A stretch of DNA of 64,000 nt, taken from Epichloe hybrida. Taxonomy: Eukaryota > Ascomycota > Sordariomycetes > Hypocreales > Clavicipitaceae. Numbering within the stretch: the stretch's first letter is position 1; each line of letters starts with the position of its first letter. The notes beneath the pieces are model-generated. The model saw nothing but the letters and a program-made list of their open reading frames with translations, searched no databases and was not told the origin of the DNA. The position numbers and the translations under genes are program-made. This document shows positions 1-12,000 of this stretch, piece after piece. The stretch lies in assembly GCA_019022495.1 (NCBI GenBank), contig JAFEKR010000001.1, positions 6,882,001 through 6,946,000 of the forward strand, read 5' to 3'.

Positions 1-653
1 TATCCTAAGAACTAATCCTCCATAGCGATACGGGAGACTTAGCCGCTATTTCTACTGCCTTGCGGTGTGCTTGTTGTAGTGCTTTTTGTATAACGTGGCC
101 TTTTCTATTTCTAGTCTCCTTATATGTTTCCTAACATTTGTCTATCTATTACTTACTATATACCCTAAGAAGTTGTTTCGCTTTGGCCAGGGTATTTGCG
201 CATTTTTCAGTCTAGCTGGTTCTAGATTTTAGCAATAAGACCTTAGTTAGTACTAATGCCTTAATAGCGGTTAAGAGTACTTTAACCGTTACCTCTACGT
301 AGCTATTAAGTGCTATTTTTGTTCTAGGCCTCTGTAGTTATAGTAGCAAGGCCTAGAGCGTCTAAATAAGTATTTTCTTATTAATAGCTTTCTAGTTTTG
401 CTTCTTTTCTAACTATAGCTCTACTACTACTAGGTTTAGGGACGTCACTATAGGTAGGTAATCAGAGTCATAGGCAATATCGTAGTCTACTTCACATCTA
501 ATAATCCTGTTGACAAGGCCTATTATAACAAGGCATAGGTTAATAGTCGTCTAGCAGTCCCCTTCTTCATATATAATAGTCCCTAGTTATAGCTAGCTCG
601 TAAGATTCATATTGTCTATAAGGTCTAAGAGTTCTGTTACTTCATAGTCTTAT
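1..653 (-). mobile_element. LINE (Tad/I-like) remnant: endonuclease C-terminus to linker before RT
   Basis: Read on the minus strand, this stretch carries a decayed non-LTR retrotransposon pol frame. Around 370-640 it reads like the C-terminal part of an apurinic-type endonuclease (ELLDLIDNMNLTSxL, later YDSDYLPIVTSL, equivalent to the family's SDHLPI motif). Around 1-300 it reads like the Arg/Lys-rich linker before reverse transcriptase (KETRNRKGHVIQKAL, QQAHRKAVE, SPVSLWR). Stops are few compared with the neighbouring gypsy element, so RIP is milder here. The RT would lie outside the window to the left. Its 5' half continues at 8481-8815; the two halves were separated by insertion of the chromovirus at 654-8475, with CTTAT duplicated at 649-653 and 8476-8480. 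Confidence 0.82.
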
Positions 654-920
654 TGTCACGACTGTGTTCGGGGAGATATAAACGGAGTAAAGGCTAAGGT
701 TCTTAGTTGTAGCTAGAGAGCTACTACTTAGGGGTAAGTATATAAAGGTCTTAAACTCTAACCTCCTATATCTCTTATAGGCAGTCCTTATCTAAATACC
801 CTATTATATATATATAGCTATCTTATAGCTACTTAGTTATTTATAAAACCTAAGGCTTATCTAAGGGCTTTATTATATAACTATCCTATCCATAGCCCCT
901 TAGCCTCTATGCTCCTAATA
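654..920 (-). repeat. 3' LTR of Gypsy-1
   Basis: This 267-bp terminal repeat matches 8209-8475 apart from C/T and G/A transitions. On the element strand it follows a purine-rich run (GGGGGTAGCA at about 930-921) that fits a polypurine tract. It is flanked at 649-653 by the target duplication CTTAT. Confidence 0.9.
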
Positions 921-2860
921 TGCTACCCCCTTAATATATAATTATCCTTAATTAAAAAGAGCTACTTAGCTAGTATATATATACTACGCATAACCTATGG
1001 TAATACCTATGTTACTAGCTATACTATTAGTGCGTAGCATTACATTTGCTTTAAATAATAAGATAGACATTATAAGGTCCTAGGTAATCCTTCTTATAAC
1101 CTCTAGATTATAAATAGCTATACACTTACTGCTTTATTACCTCTAATATATATACCTCTATCTAGTAAGTTATTAGTACTAAGTGGATAAATTACTTATA
1201 TTAAATTTTATAATTAGGTTAAATAAATAGGGTAACGCATACTATTTAAAATAAATAACTTCTTATCTAATATTAGGGATATTATATTAATCTCACTAGG
1301 AGTTCATAGCTAGCGTGCGTATTTACTAGTAGTAGCTATAACTATAAATATTATAATTCCTAGATTAGCTATATATAGTATGTAAATTACTTAGGGGTCT
1401 AGGGCTAATATAAAAGAGGCTTACTTTCCCTTACTTCTATATACTTTTCTTCCCTTTATATTCTCCCTTAGTATTATAAGTTATCCTTACCTATAAGCTA
1501 GTAGCTTTATAGCTTCTCTTATAGTAGTTACTAATATTCTATAGCGTTACTTTATTATCTATATCTACCCTTATCTAAAATATCTAAATCCTCTTAAACG
1601 CTAATAGGTTAGTTACTTATCTTTTACTTATAAGTTTCTTATAGTATATTACTACTAACTTACTAGTAATTAATAATATCTTTAATATAAGCTATTACTT
1701 TACTACTACTACCTCCCTCTAGTAGGAAGAATTCCTTAATATTTCCTTTAAAGTCTTCTAGTAAGAAGTATTTAGCTTTAAAAATTTTAATATAAGTATA
1801 ATATCTTTACTTACCTAGCGCTTACCTTGCTAACTTATAGCTAGTAGTACTAGTAAAATAAAGATTCCTTATATTTACTATATATAGTAAGTTATAATAT
1901 AAGCTATTATACCTAAAGATAGTAATAGTATAGAGCTATAATATATTATTAAGGGTAAATCTATCCTAACCTAATATACTAATTCTTTAAGTATAACTTT
2001 ACTACTATCTTACTATATATTACTCCTAACTTATGTAAATAATTTAATAAAATACGCCTATTATATATATAATAATAAGGACTACGCTAGGGTTTATTCT
2101 CCCTTTCTTACTACTAATATATATACTAATACACTACTAGTATCTTACTTAGTTTACCTAGTTATACTATATACTCTTTAAGTGTATTAATACTTATAGT
2201 AATCCTAAAGATAATCTATACTTTCTTAATAATATATATATCTCTTATTTCTATAACTTAATTACTACTAATATACTACTAGTATCTAATACACGTAAAG
2301 CGTAAACTTTATAATACGCTCCTAACCACTAAAAATACTAATAAGTGTAGTTAGGTAAGGTAAGCATAACTTATAGCAGAAGTTATATATAAGGCTAATG
2401 CTAATAAATAAGTTACTATATTACTACTTAATAATACTATTAATCTAGAAGTCTAGATTAATATTTCTAATAGCTTATATTTTATTATATAGAACCTTCT
2501 ATTTATATATATTTTTATACTCTAGCTTATAGCTTTACTAACTTACTAGTAGCTTACTACTAATGCGTCTATACTTCCTACTTATATTAGGCTACTAGAC
2601 CTCCCTAGTAAGCTTTATATATATATATATATAGGGAGGGGGATTTCTCTAATAATAAGGATAAATCCTTTGCCCCTATTATTATAGCTAAGACTACTAA
2701 GGAATAGGTAGGTAATGTGTTAATAAGGTAATTAGTGTAAAGTAGCTGTGAGTTAGGTTATCTAAAGTTTAAGAAATTATCTGGATTTTTTTATATATCA
2801 CTACTACTATCTAAACTTTACTAAATATACCTCTATATTCGCAAACTAGCTACTTAATTA
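921..2860 (-). other. Extra region between chromodomain and 3' LTR of Gypsy-1, decayed frame
   Basis: About 1.9 kb lies between the chromodomain and the 3' LTR. On the sense (minus) strand at about 1480-1830 a readable frame with RIP-type stops survives (KYFLLEDFKGNIKEFF, LLEGGSSSKVIAYIKDIIN, later KLQSYxLIGKDNL). I do not recognise the family. It could be an additional ORF of the chromovirus, a captured segment, or a nested element whose ends I cannot define. The rest is AT-rich with no clear feature. Confidence 0.4.
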
Positions 2861-2889
2861 CTGCTTATAATCCTTAATAATATCTATTA

Positions 2890-5800
2890 TAATAAAATCT
2901 CTTTTCTTTACCTAAGAATTCTCTAAAGCATTATAGCCCTTCTATTTAACTAGGTATTTCTAATATCTCTTATTATAGTAATATAATATAATTCTTTTAA
3001 CTTTAAACTCCTATTTATTATCTATAATATTCTCTTATAGTAAGGATATATCTTCTACACTAGATAGGTCCCCTATAAATAGTTTAAGATTAGTAATATT
3101 AAAAATATTATATAGATATATTCTAGGTAGTAGCTTTAATTAACATGCTAATCTATAGGTACTAATTACCTTTTTAATTTTATAAGGGCCTAAATACTTT
3201 ATCCTTAGCTTCCTACTAGGTTACTATAAGTTAATATTCTTTATAAATAATAAAATATAGTTACTTACTCTAAACTTTATTAGGGTTTACTTCTTATTAT
3301 AGTGTTTTATATACTAGGCCTATAAGTTACTTAGAAGCTACTTAATTACTATATATCTATCTCTTAGTATAGTAGTATAAGTCTTTACCTAGTTATTTAC
3401 TATAGGAATATCTATAACTACTTACTATAGTCCCCTAGAGTTATAGCCTTATAGTGCCTTAGCTAGGGTATAGCTATAAGTTAAATAGACGCTTATATTA
3501 TATATAAACTATACTATTAAAAGATTATTAGCCTAATTAGTCTAATTAAAGTAAGCAAAGGCTCTTAAATAATATTCTAAAACTTAGTTTAAATATTTTA
3601 TTTAACTATCTATTTATAAGTAAAATATAGTACTTAGTTGCTACTTAGTTATAATAAGATAGCAGAAGGTTATCTAAAACCTACTAGTAAAAGTTAAACT
3701 ATAGTCTATAATAATACCTTCTAGGGCACTATAATCCTTAAAAATATACTCTAGGAATATAGTAACTAACCTATTACTAGTTATCCGCGTTAAAACAGGG
3801 ATATAGATACTATATTTTGTGAAATAGTTCACAATAACTAAGATTATATTATAGGTCTAATTTATGTCTTTTATAGGTAGTAGCCCTATAATAAAATCTA
3901 TTAATAATTCTTAAAAAGGCTAATTAAGCACTAGTAGCATAGCTAGCTTACCATAAGGTTTATAGTGCCTTAGCTTTAAAGTCTAATAGCTTATATAAGT
4001 TTATATATATAACTTAGTATCTTTCTTTATTATTAGCTAGTAATACTAACTTATAATCTAATAGAGGGTCCTACTAACTCCCTAATAGCTTACTACTAGG
4101 TTATTATAAGTAAGTAGTAAAATTTCCTTTCTTATACCTACTAGAACAAAAACTTTATTTTAAAATATTAATAGCTTAGAGGGCCTAATAGACTATATCT
4201 ATAACGCTTTAAGGTCACTGCTCTTAAGCAGCTTCCTATAACCTATAGTAAAGTTATTACCTTACTATACTTAAAATAATATAACTTAAATTAGAGTCTC
4301 TAATTTTATATATATAGGATACGCGTTATATGTAAACTTAGAAGAGATTTACTAGACTACCTATATTCTTACTATAATACTACTATAAGTAGCTAGCTTA
4401 TAGTGTGCTTTTAGACTTACAGATAAATTATAGCTAAGCGGCATTTTAAGGGGGCGCTTACGCTACTTACTAACTACTAACCTAGCTAGACTCCTAACCT
4501 ATAAGCTTACTAGACTTATAGAAATATTAATAAACATAGATAAGGCATAACCTTACTACTTATAATTAGTAGACCTAGTTAGCATACTACTTATAGGCTT
4601 TACAGGACTATTAGGTTCCTTAATAATATAATTAAGTTATATCTTCTTAAAACCCTAGAGGCTAGTGTAGCCCTCGCAGTGTTCTTATAATAAACCATTA
4701 GCTACACTAAGTAATATAATCTTAGGACTTATAACTACACTATTACTTATATAGTATCCCTACTACTTAGTATCTATAAACTTAGATAAGAAGCTAGGTA
4801 GCTATAAGAATATAGCCTTTACGTTATGCTTCTTGCTAATATAATTTACTTTTCTTAATAAGGCATTAGTAGGATTTAACTTACCTATATAATATTTAAT
4901 CCTAAAATTAAACAAACAGAGCTTATCTAATACTATTACCTACCTACTAGTTAGCTTTAGCTTTATAGCTAGGTACTTATAATTTAAATAGTTTATTATA
5001 ACTATAATCTAATAAGTTAAATACATAAGGTAATATCTCTAGGCTTAAAATGCCTCTTAGATTACTAATAACTTAGCGTCTAGGGTTAAGTAGTAAAGTT
5101 TAATATTAGTTAACTTCCTTAAAAAATATATTACTAGGTGCTAGCTACCTAGCACTAATATTATAAGTATAGCTCTAATTATATAACTAGATGTGTTTAT
5201 CTTTACTCTTAGTAAATAAAGTAGGTTAAAGTATACTAAAATCAGTGCCTCCTAGAACTTCTTCTAGAGTTCTCTAAATACTATAAGTTTACTAGGCTTT
5301 AGCTTAAACTCCGCTAGTTAGACACCTTTTAGATAGTTTATTAGTAAGACTACTACCTTACTATACTATTTTATAAAGTATTAGTAAAACCCTATAAACC
5401 TAAGAAATAATTAAATATTAAACATGCTACTAGGTATTAGCTAGGTTATAATAGCTTTAACCCGTGATAGTTTTATCTTAATACCTTTCTTAGATATAAT
5501 AAAACCTAGGAACTTTACCTTTATAACCGAAAATTAGTACTTTTTAAGGTTAACATAAAGGTTTACGTCCTAAAGTCACTCTAGCACCCTTTTAACATAC
5601 TCTATGTGTCTTATAGGGTTACTACTATATATTAGGGTATTATTAAGGTAAATAATATAGAATTTATTTACAAGCCCCTTAAGAGTATTATTAATATATT
5701 CCTAAAAAGTAGCTAGCGCATTTACTAACCTAAATAGTATCACAAGATATTTAAAGTGCCTATAGTAGTAACAAAATGCTATCTTCCACTCATTGCCCTC

Positions 5801-7100
5801 ACGGATACGTAGCTAGTAGTATGCCTTTTGAAGATCTAGTAATATAAAAATCTTTACACTTACTAATTAATTAAGAATTTCAGATATTAGTAGCAAAGGG
5901 GCCCTTTTTTTAATAGTAATCCTATTAAGGCCCTTATAATTCACATAAAGCCTTAATTTCCCTAGTTCTTTTAGAACAAATAAAATTAGGGCTCCTGCTA
6001 GGCTTATTAATCTTCTAATCCACCCTTTCTCCTATATACTTACTAGGTACTCCCTAAGTACTTCTAGCTCTTTTTTAGCTAGGTTATATATAGGTCCCTA
6101 GGGTAGTTATTTTCCCTCTTTTAATTTAATTATATAAGTGTAACTACCTAATTCTAGGAGCTTACTACCTAGCTCCTTTAAAAACACATCTGCGAATTCT
6201 ATATACTTTTCTAGAATTTACTATAAGGGTATATTACTATTTGTCTCTTATATAAACATTACTAATTCTTCGTGAAACACTACCTAGAGCACTATTACGC
6301 TTCTTAGTTTTTTCTTCCTTAATATATAGGTATATTTTACTACTATTACTATAACTATACTATAACTTAGGTTATTACTTACTATATTACCTATTAATAA
6401 ATTTTTATTAGTATCTTCTTCTATTACCTCTAGGTTAACTACCTTAATCTTTAGTAATACTAGTAATAGTATAATAGAAAACTACTTTACTACCTTATAT
6501 AGTTATTACTTACCTATAGTAAAAGTAATATAATCCTAGGTTATTAAAAACCTCTAGAAACCTTACTTCTAGTCTATTACTATAGGTTTATACTCTAGGG
6601 TCTAGTCTATCCCTAGGAGTATTCCCTCTCCTATATTAGTAATATAGTAGCTAACTTAGCAAACCTTTATATAGCCTATACTATCTTTTACCTTAACTAG
6701 TTTACATAGGATTCCCTAGTATAGGATCTTATCCTTGCTTATGCTTTCTAGTATTATCTCTATTTTCTTTATATTCTTCTAATCCTATTTTAATAATAAT
6801 TTAGGGTAAATTATTAAATATTCTACGCCTATATTAAATAGCGCTAGCACTACTAACTAGTAGTTATCTCGCTATAAGGACACCTATATTCTTATTCTCT
6901 TATCTATAGGTTTTTTTATAGTAAGACTATTATCCTAGGCCTAAGCTAAACTAATTAGAATCTTATTTAAGTCTAAGGTTTTATTACTACTATTCTTATA
7001 CTTCTTAGTAATATACCTATTATTTTTATAAATTAAGTAGTTTACTATATTACATTTATTTATACTATATCTAGGGCTACTATATTTATAGTACTTAAAT
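2890..7100 (-). pseudogene. Gag-Pol remnant of Gypsy-1 (RT, RNase H, integrase, chromodomain)
   Basis: The reverse transcriptase reads through GKLRLYxNYKGLNKI (about 5960-5930) and a degenerate active site, FYIIYLNNTLIYS (about 5690-5620). There the catalytic YLDD/YVDD Asp codons have become Asn, the change expected when RIP hits the opposite strand. The integrase core includes the FTKYSIYIP and TFTSGF blocks (about 3850-3650). The C-terminal chromodomain includes EFKVKRI and YLVKxKGYNALENS (about 3000-2900), which places the element with chromoviruses. A Cys-rich stretch near 7050 fits a gag zinc knuckle. Every block is broken by several in-frame TAA/TAG codons, so no protein can be made. 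The Gypsy-2 copy confirms the same domain order. Confidence 0.82.
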
Positions 7101-8208
7101 AGTCTCTAGCTTATGCTAGGTTACTATAAGCTTTACTATAAGTTATTTATAAGGGAGCTAGAGTATTATCTTTTATTACTCCTACCCTCCTTATTATAGT
7201 TTCTATTATAATTACTTAATATAAATATTATTATAACTTTAGCCTTTTTTCCTTAACCCTATAGGTAACTCTAAGATATTAGGAACTCTTAGCTAACTAT
7301 ATGCTTCCTTATAGTATTATTTAAGCTATTTAGAAAAATTACTATTCTTAAGCGTGTAAGGATTTAGTTAGGTAATTCTACTTCTACCTTTATCTAAAGT
7401 CTTAGAAAAGATTAAAAAGACTAATTACTTTTCTACCTAAGATTTAGTAGTATCCTAGTAGCTTCTAAGTATTATATATCTTTATCTATTACTTTAGTAT
7501 TTAGCTAGGATATAAATTTATCCTAGGTATAAGCTAAGTAGTTAACTAACCTATTTACTATTATATAATATATTTACTATTACTTTATATTATTAGCTAA
7601 GTAGCTACTAGTATATATTACCTTTGTTTTATTATCCTAAAAGGTTCTTAGGTCTAGCTTAAATAGTATATTTAAAATTACTAAGTACGCTTATAAATTC
7701 TTATAGGTATTACCTTTATACATAAGCACCTTATACTATATCTTAATAAAGCTTTATAGGTATATATTTACTATAAACTTAGTGTTAGGTAGGAAATCTA
7801 AGAATAAGGGAATTCTCTATGTATTTATCTAAGGGGTAATTATAAGTCCTTTACCTAATCTAGCTAATTATAGGTTTACTTTTATTTCCTTAAGCTATAC
7901 TTTTATATTTAAGATCTCCTTTCTTATACAAGTATTTTATAGCTTAGCTTATATAACCTTATATTACCTCTATAGCTTATCTAGATTATTATTATTACTA
8001 GATTTAGCGTTATTACTTTAGTTAGGTAGTGTTTACTATACTCTCTTATATTCTATAGTTAGGGTATTCTAGTTACTACCTAGTTACTATAAAGTTAGGG
8101 CTTTCTTACTAGGTAGTATAAGTGTATTTTAGGTAAATATTCTATAGCTTCTTTATATTTAAATCTAGCTAATAGTTTATTTTCCCTAAAGAGTTTAAGA
8201 GTTTAACT

Positions 8209-8475
8209 TATTATAACTATATTTAAGGAGATATAAATAAAGTAAAGGCTAAGGTTCTTAGTTATAGCTAGAGAGCTACTACTTAAGGGTAAGTATATAA
8301 AGGTCTTAAACTCTAACCTCCTATATCTCTTATAAGTAGTCCTTATTTAAATACCCTACTATATACATGTAGCTATCTTATAGCTACTTAGTTATTCACG
8401 GAACCTAAGGCTTATCTAAGGGCTTTATTATATGACTGTCCTGTCCATAGCCCCTTGGCCTCCGTGCTCCTGACA
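8209..8475 (-). repeat. 5' LTR of Gypsy-1
   Basis: This is the partner of 654-920 and has the same length. Its last 85 bp (8390-8475) keep normal GC while the rest is AT-converted, so the RIP boundary falls inside the LTR. CTTAT follows at 8476-8480. Confidence 0.9.
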
Positions 8476-8480
8476 CTTAT

Positions 8481-8815
8481 ACTCAGATATCACTTCCTCC
8501 CCACAGCTCGTAATAAAGGTTAAAGTCGCCTACAAAGATTTGTTCGCTATCTTAATATGTTTCTAGCGCTTTTCGTAGTTTTGATAGTACTTATGGTTAG
8601 TTTTCCTCCTAAAGTAAGGGGTTATATATGTTATATATAGCCGTGGGTGGTTCATTACCCTTGCCTATCCTAATACTAATAGTATAGAGATCTCTACTAC
8701 TCTTGTTAAACTACTACTAAGAGTGATTAAGCTTTTTGTTAATTAAGTAGTATACCCTAGCTAGTTCTCTTTCCTTATTAGATAGGTAGTAGAGGTAAAA
8801 GCGGTCCTTAGCTAG
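8481..8815 (-). mobile_element. LINE (Tad/I-like) remnant: endonuclease N-terminal half
   Basis: On the minus strand this 335-bp piece reads as the central part of a LINE endonuclease, including IYNIYNP and FVGDFNLYYELWGGSDI, which matches the family's GDFNLHHPLWGG block. It is the upstream half of the element continued at 1-653. It is also interrupted on its other side by Gypsy-2 at 8816, with GCTAG (8811-8815) as the left target copy. It keeps nearly normal base composition between two strongly RIP-mutated elements. Confidence 0.82.
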
Positions 8816-9058
8816 TGTTAGGAGCACGGAGGCTAGGGAGCCATAGACAGGACAGTTACATAATAAAGCCCTTAGATAAGCCTTAGGTTATGTAAATAAC
8901 TAAGTAGCTACTAAATAGCTATGTGTATATAGTAAGGTATTTAGAGTTTAAGACCTTTATATACTTACCCCTAAGTAGTAGCTCCCTAGCTATAATTAAA
9001 AATCTTAGCCTTTACTTTATTTATATTTCTTTTACTATAGTTATAATAAGTTAAACTC
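8816..9058 (+). repeat. 5' LTR of Gypsy-2
   Basis: This is a 243-bp LTR with the same termini as the Gypsy-1 LTR. It is shorter because one block in the U3/R part is deleted. No partner 3' LTR is present in the window. Confidence 0.85.
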
Positions 9059-12000
9059 TTAAACCCTTTAGGGAAAATAGACTATTAGCTAAATTTAAAT
9101 ATAAAGAAGCTATAGAATATTTACCTAAAATATACTTATATTACCTAGTAAGGAAGCCTTAACTTTATAATACCTAAGTTATAACTAAAATACCCTAATA
9201 ATAGAATATAAGAGAGTATAGTAAATACTACCTAACTAATATAATAACGCTAAATCTAGTAATAATAATAATCTAAATAAGCTATAAAGGTAATATAAGG
9301 TTATATAAGCTAAGCTATAAAATACTTATATAAGGAAAGAGATCTTAGATATAAAAGTATAGCTTAAGGAAATAAAAGTAAACTTATAATTAGCTAAATT
9401 AAGTAAAAAACTTATAATTACCTCTTAAATAAATATATAAAGAAATCCTCTATTCCTAGATTTCTTACCTAATACTAAGTTTATAGTAAATATATACTTA
9501 TAAAGCTTTATTAAGATATAGTATAAAGTACTTATATATAAAGGTAATACCTATAAGAATTTATAAGCGTACTTAGTAATTTTAAATATACTATTTAAGC
9601 TAGACCTAAGAACCTTTTAGGATAATAAAACAAAGGTAATATATACTAGTAGCTACTTAGCTAATAATATAAAGTAATAATAGATATATTATATAATAGT
9701 AAATAAGTTAGTTAACTACTTAGCTTATACCTAGGATAGATTTATATTCTAGCTAAACACTAGAGTAATAAATAAAAATACTAGGTACTTAGAAGCTACT
9801 AGAATACTACTAAATCTAAGGTAAAAGAATAATTAGTCTTTTTAATCCTTTCTAAGACTTTAAATAAAGATAAAAGTAAAATTACTTAACTAAATCCTTA
9901 TATACTTAAGAATAGTAATTTTTCTAAATAGCTTAAATAATACTATAAGAAAGTATATAGTTAGCTAAGAGTTCCTAATATTATAAAGCTACCTATAAGG
10001 TTAAGATAAAAAGGCTAAAGTTATAATAATATTTATATTAAATAATTATAATAAGAACTATAATAAGAAAGGTAAGAATAATAAGAGGTAATACTCTAGC
10101 TCTCTTATAAATAACTTATAGTAAAGCTTATAGTAACCTAGTATAAGCTAGAAACTATTTAAATACTATAAATATAGTAGCCCTAAATATAGTATAAATA
10201 GATATAATATAGTAAATTACTTAATTTATAAAAGTAATAAGTATATTACTAAGAAGTATAAGAATAGTAGTAATAAAACCTTAGACTTAAATAAGATTCT
10301 AATTAATTTAGCTTAGGCCTAGAATAATAGTCTTACTATAAAGAAACTTATAAATAAGAGAATAAGAATATAAGTATTCTTATAGTAAGATAACTACTAG
10401 TTAGTAGTACTAGTACTATTTAATATAGGTACAAAGTATTTTATAATTTATTCTAAATTATTATAAAAATAAAACTAAAAGAATATAAAGAAAGTAAAGA
10501 TAATACTAGAAAGTATAAGTAAAAATAAGATTTTATACTAAGGAATCTTATATAAACTAGTTAAGGTAAAAGATAGTATAAGCTATATAAAGGTTTACTA
10601 AGTTAGCTACTAGATTACTAATATAGAAAAGGGAATACTCCTAGGGATAAACTAGACTTTAGAGTATAAACCTATAGTAATAAACTAGAAGTAAGGTTTC
10701 TAGAGGTTTTTAATAACTAAGGATTATATTACTTTTACTATAAGTAAGTAATAACTATATAAGGTAGTAAAATAGTTTTCTATTATATTATTACTAGTAT
10801 TACTAAAGGTTAAGGTAGTTAACCTAGAGGTAAAAGAAGGGGATACTAATAAAAATTCTTTAATAAATAATATAGTAAGTAATAACCTAAGTTATAGTAT
10901 AGTTATAGTATAGTTATAGTAATAGTAGTAAAATATGCTTATATATTAAGGAAAAAAAAACTAAGAAATATAAAAGTACTTTAAATAGTATATTATAAAG
11001 AGTTAGTAGTGTTTATATAAGAGATAAATAGTAATATACCCCTATAGTAAATCCTAGAAAAGTATGTAAAATTTATAAATATGTTTTTAAAGGATTTAGC
11101 TAGTAAGCTCCTAGAATTAGGTAGCTATACTTATATAATTAAATTAGAAAAAGGGAAATAACTACCCTAAGGACTTATATATAACCTAGCTAAAAAAGAG
11201 TTAGAAATGCTTAGGGAGTACCTAGTAAGTGCGTAGGAAAAAGGGTAAATTAGAAGATTAATAAGCCTAGCTAAAGCCTTAATTTTATTTATTCCAAAAA
11301 AATTAGGGAAATTAAGGCTTTATATGAATTATAAGGGCCTTAATAAGATTACTATTAAAAATAAGGCCTCTTTACTACTAATCTCTAAAATCCTTAATTA
11401 ATTAGTAAGTATAAAGGTTTTTATATTACTAAATCTTTAAGAAGTATATTACTAGCTATGTATTTATAAGGGTAATAAGTAGAAGATAATATTTTATTAC
11501 TATTATAAGCATTTTAAATATCTTATAATGCTATTTAGATTAGTAAACGCGCTAGCTACTTTTTAGGAATATATTAATAACGCTCTTAAGGGGCTTATAG
11601 ATAATTTCTATATTATTTACCTTAATAATATCCTAATATATAGTAGTAACCTTATAAGACACATAAAGTATATTAAAAGTATACTAGAGTAACTTTAGGA
11701 TATAGACCTTTATGTTAACCTTAAAAAGTGCTAATTTTCAGTTATATAAGTAAAATTCCTGGGTTTTATTATATTAAAAAAGAGTATTAAGATAAAACTA
11801 TTATAAGTTAAAGCTATTATAACCTAGCTAATACCCTATAATGTGTTTAATATTTAATTATTCCTTAGGTTTATAGGTTTTTATTAATACTTTATAAAAT
11901 AGTATAGTAAGGTAGTAGTCTTACTAATAAACTATCTAAAAGGTATTTAACTAGTAAAGTTTAAGCTAGAGCCTAGTAAACTTATACTATTTAAAGAACT

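Larger units (their letters stand above)
654..8475 (-). mobile_element. Gypsy-1: full-length RIP-mutated Ty3/gypsy chromovirus
   Basis: This is a 7822-bp LTR retrotransposon on the minus strand. Both LTRs are 267 bp (654-920 and 8209-8475). They begin TGTCAGGAGC and end CGTGACA on the element strand, or RIP-mutated versions of these. The 5-bp target CTTAT is repeated exactly on both sides (649-653, 8476-8480). Inside, read leftwards, come a gag/zinc-knuckle-like region (about 8200-7000), reverse transcriptase (about 5970-5520), integrase core (about 4000-3600) and a chromodomain (about 3070-2890). Stops in Trp and Gln codons and loss of CpA show heavy RIP. About 1.9 kb separates the chromodomain from the 3' LTR, more than I would expect for this family. 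The host sequence is a LINE. Confidence 0.9.
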
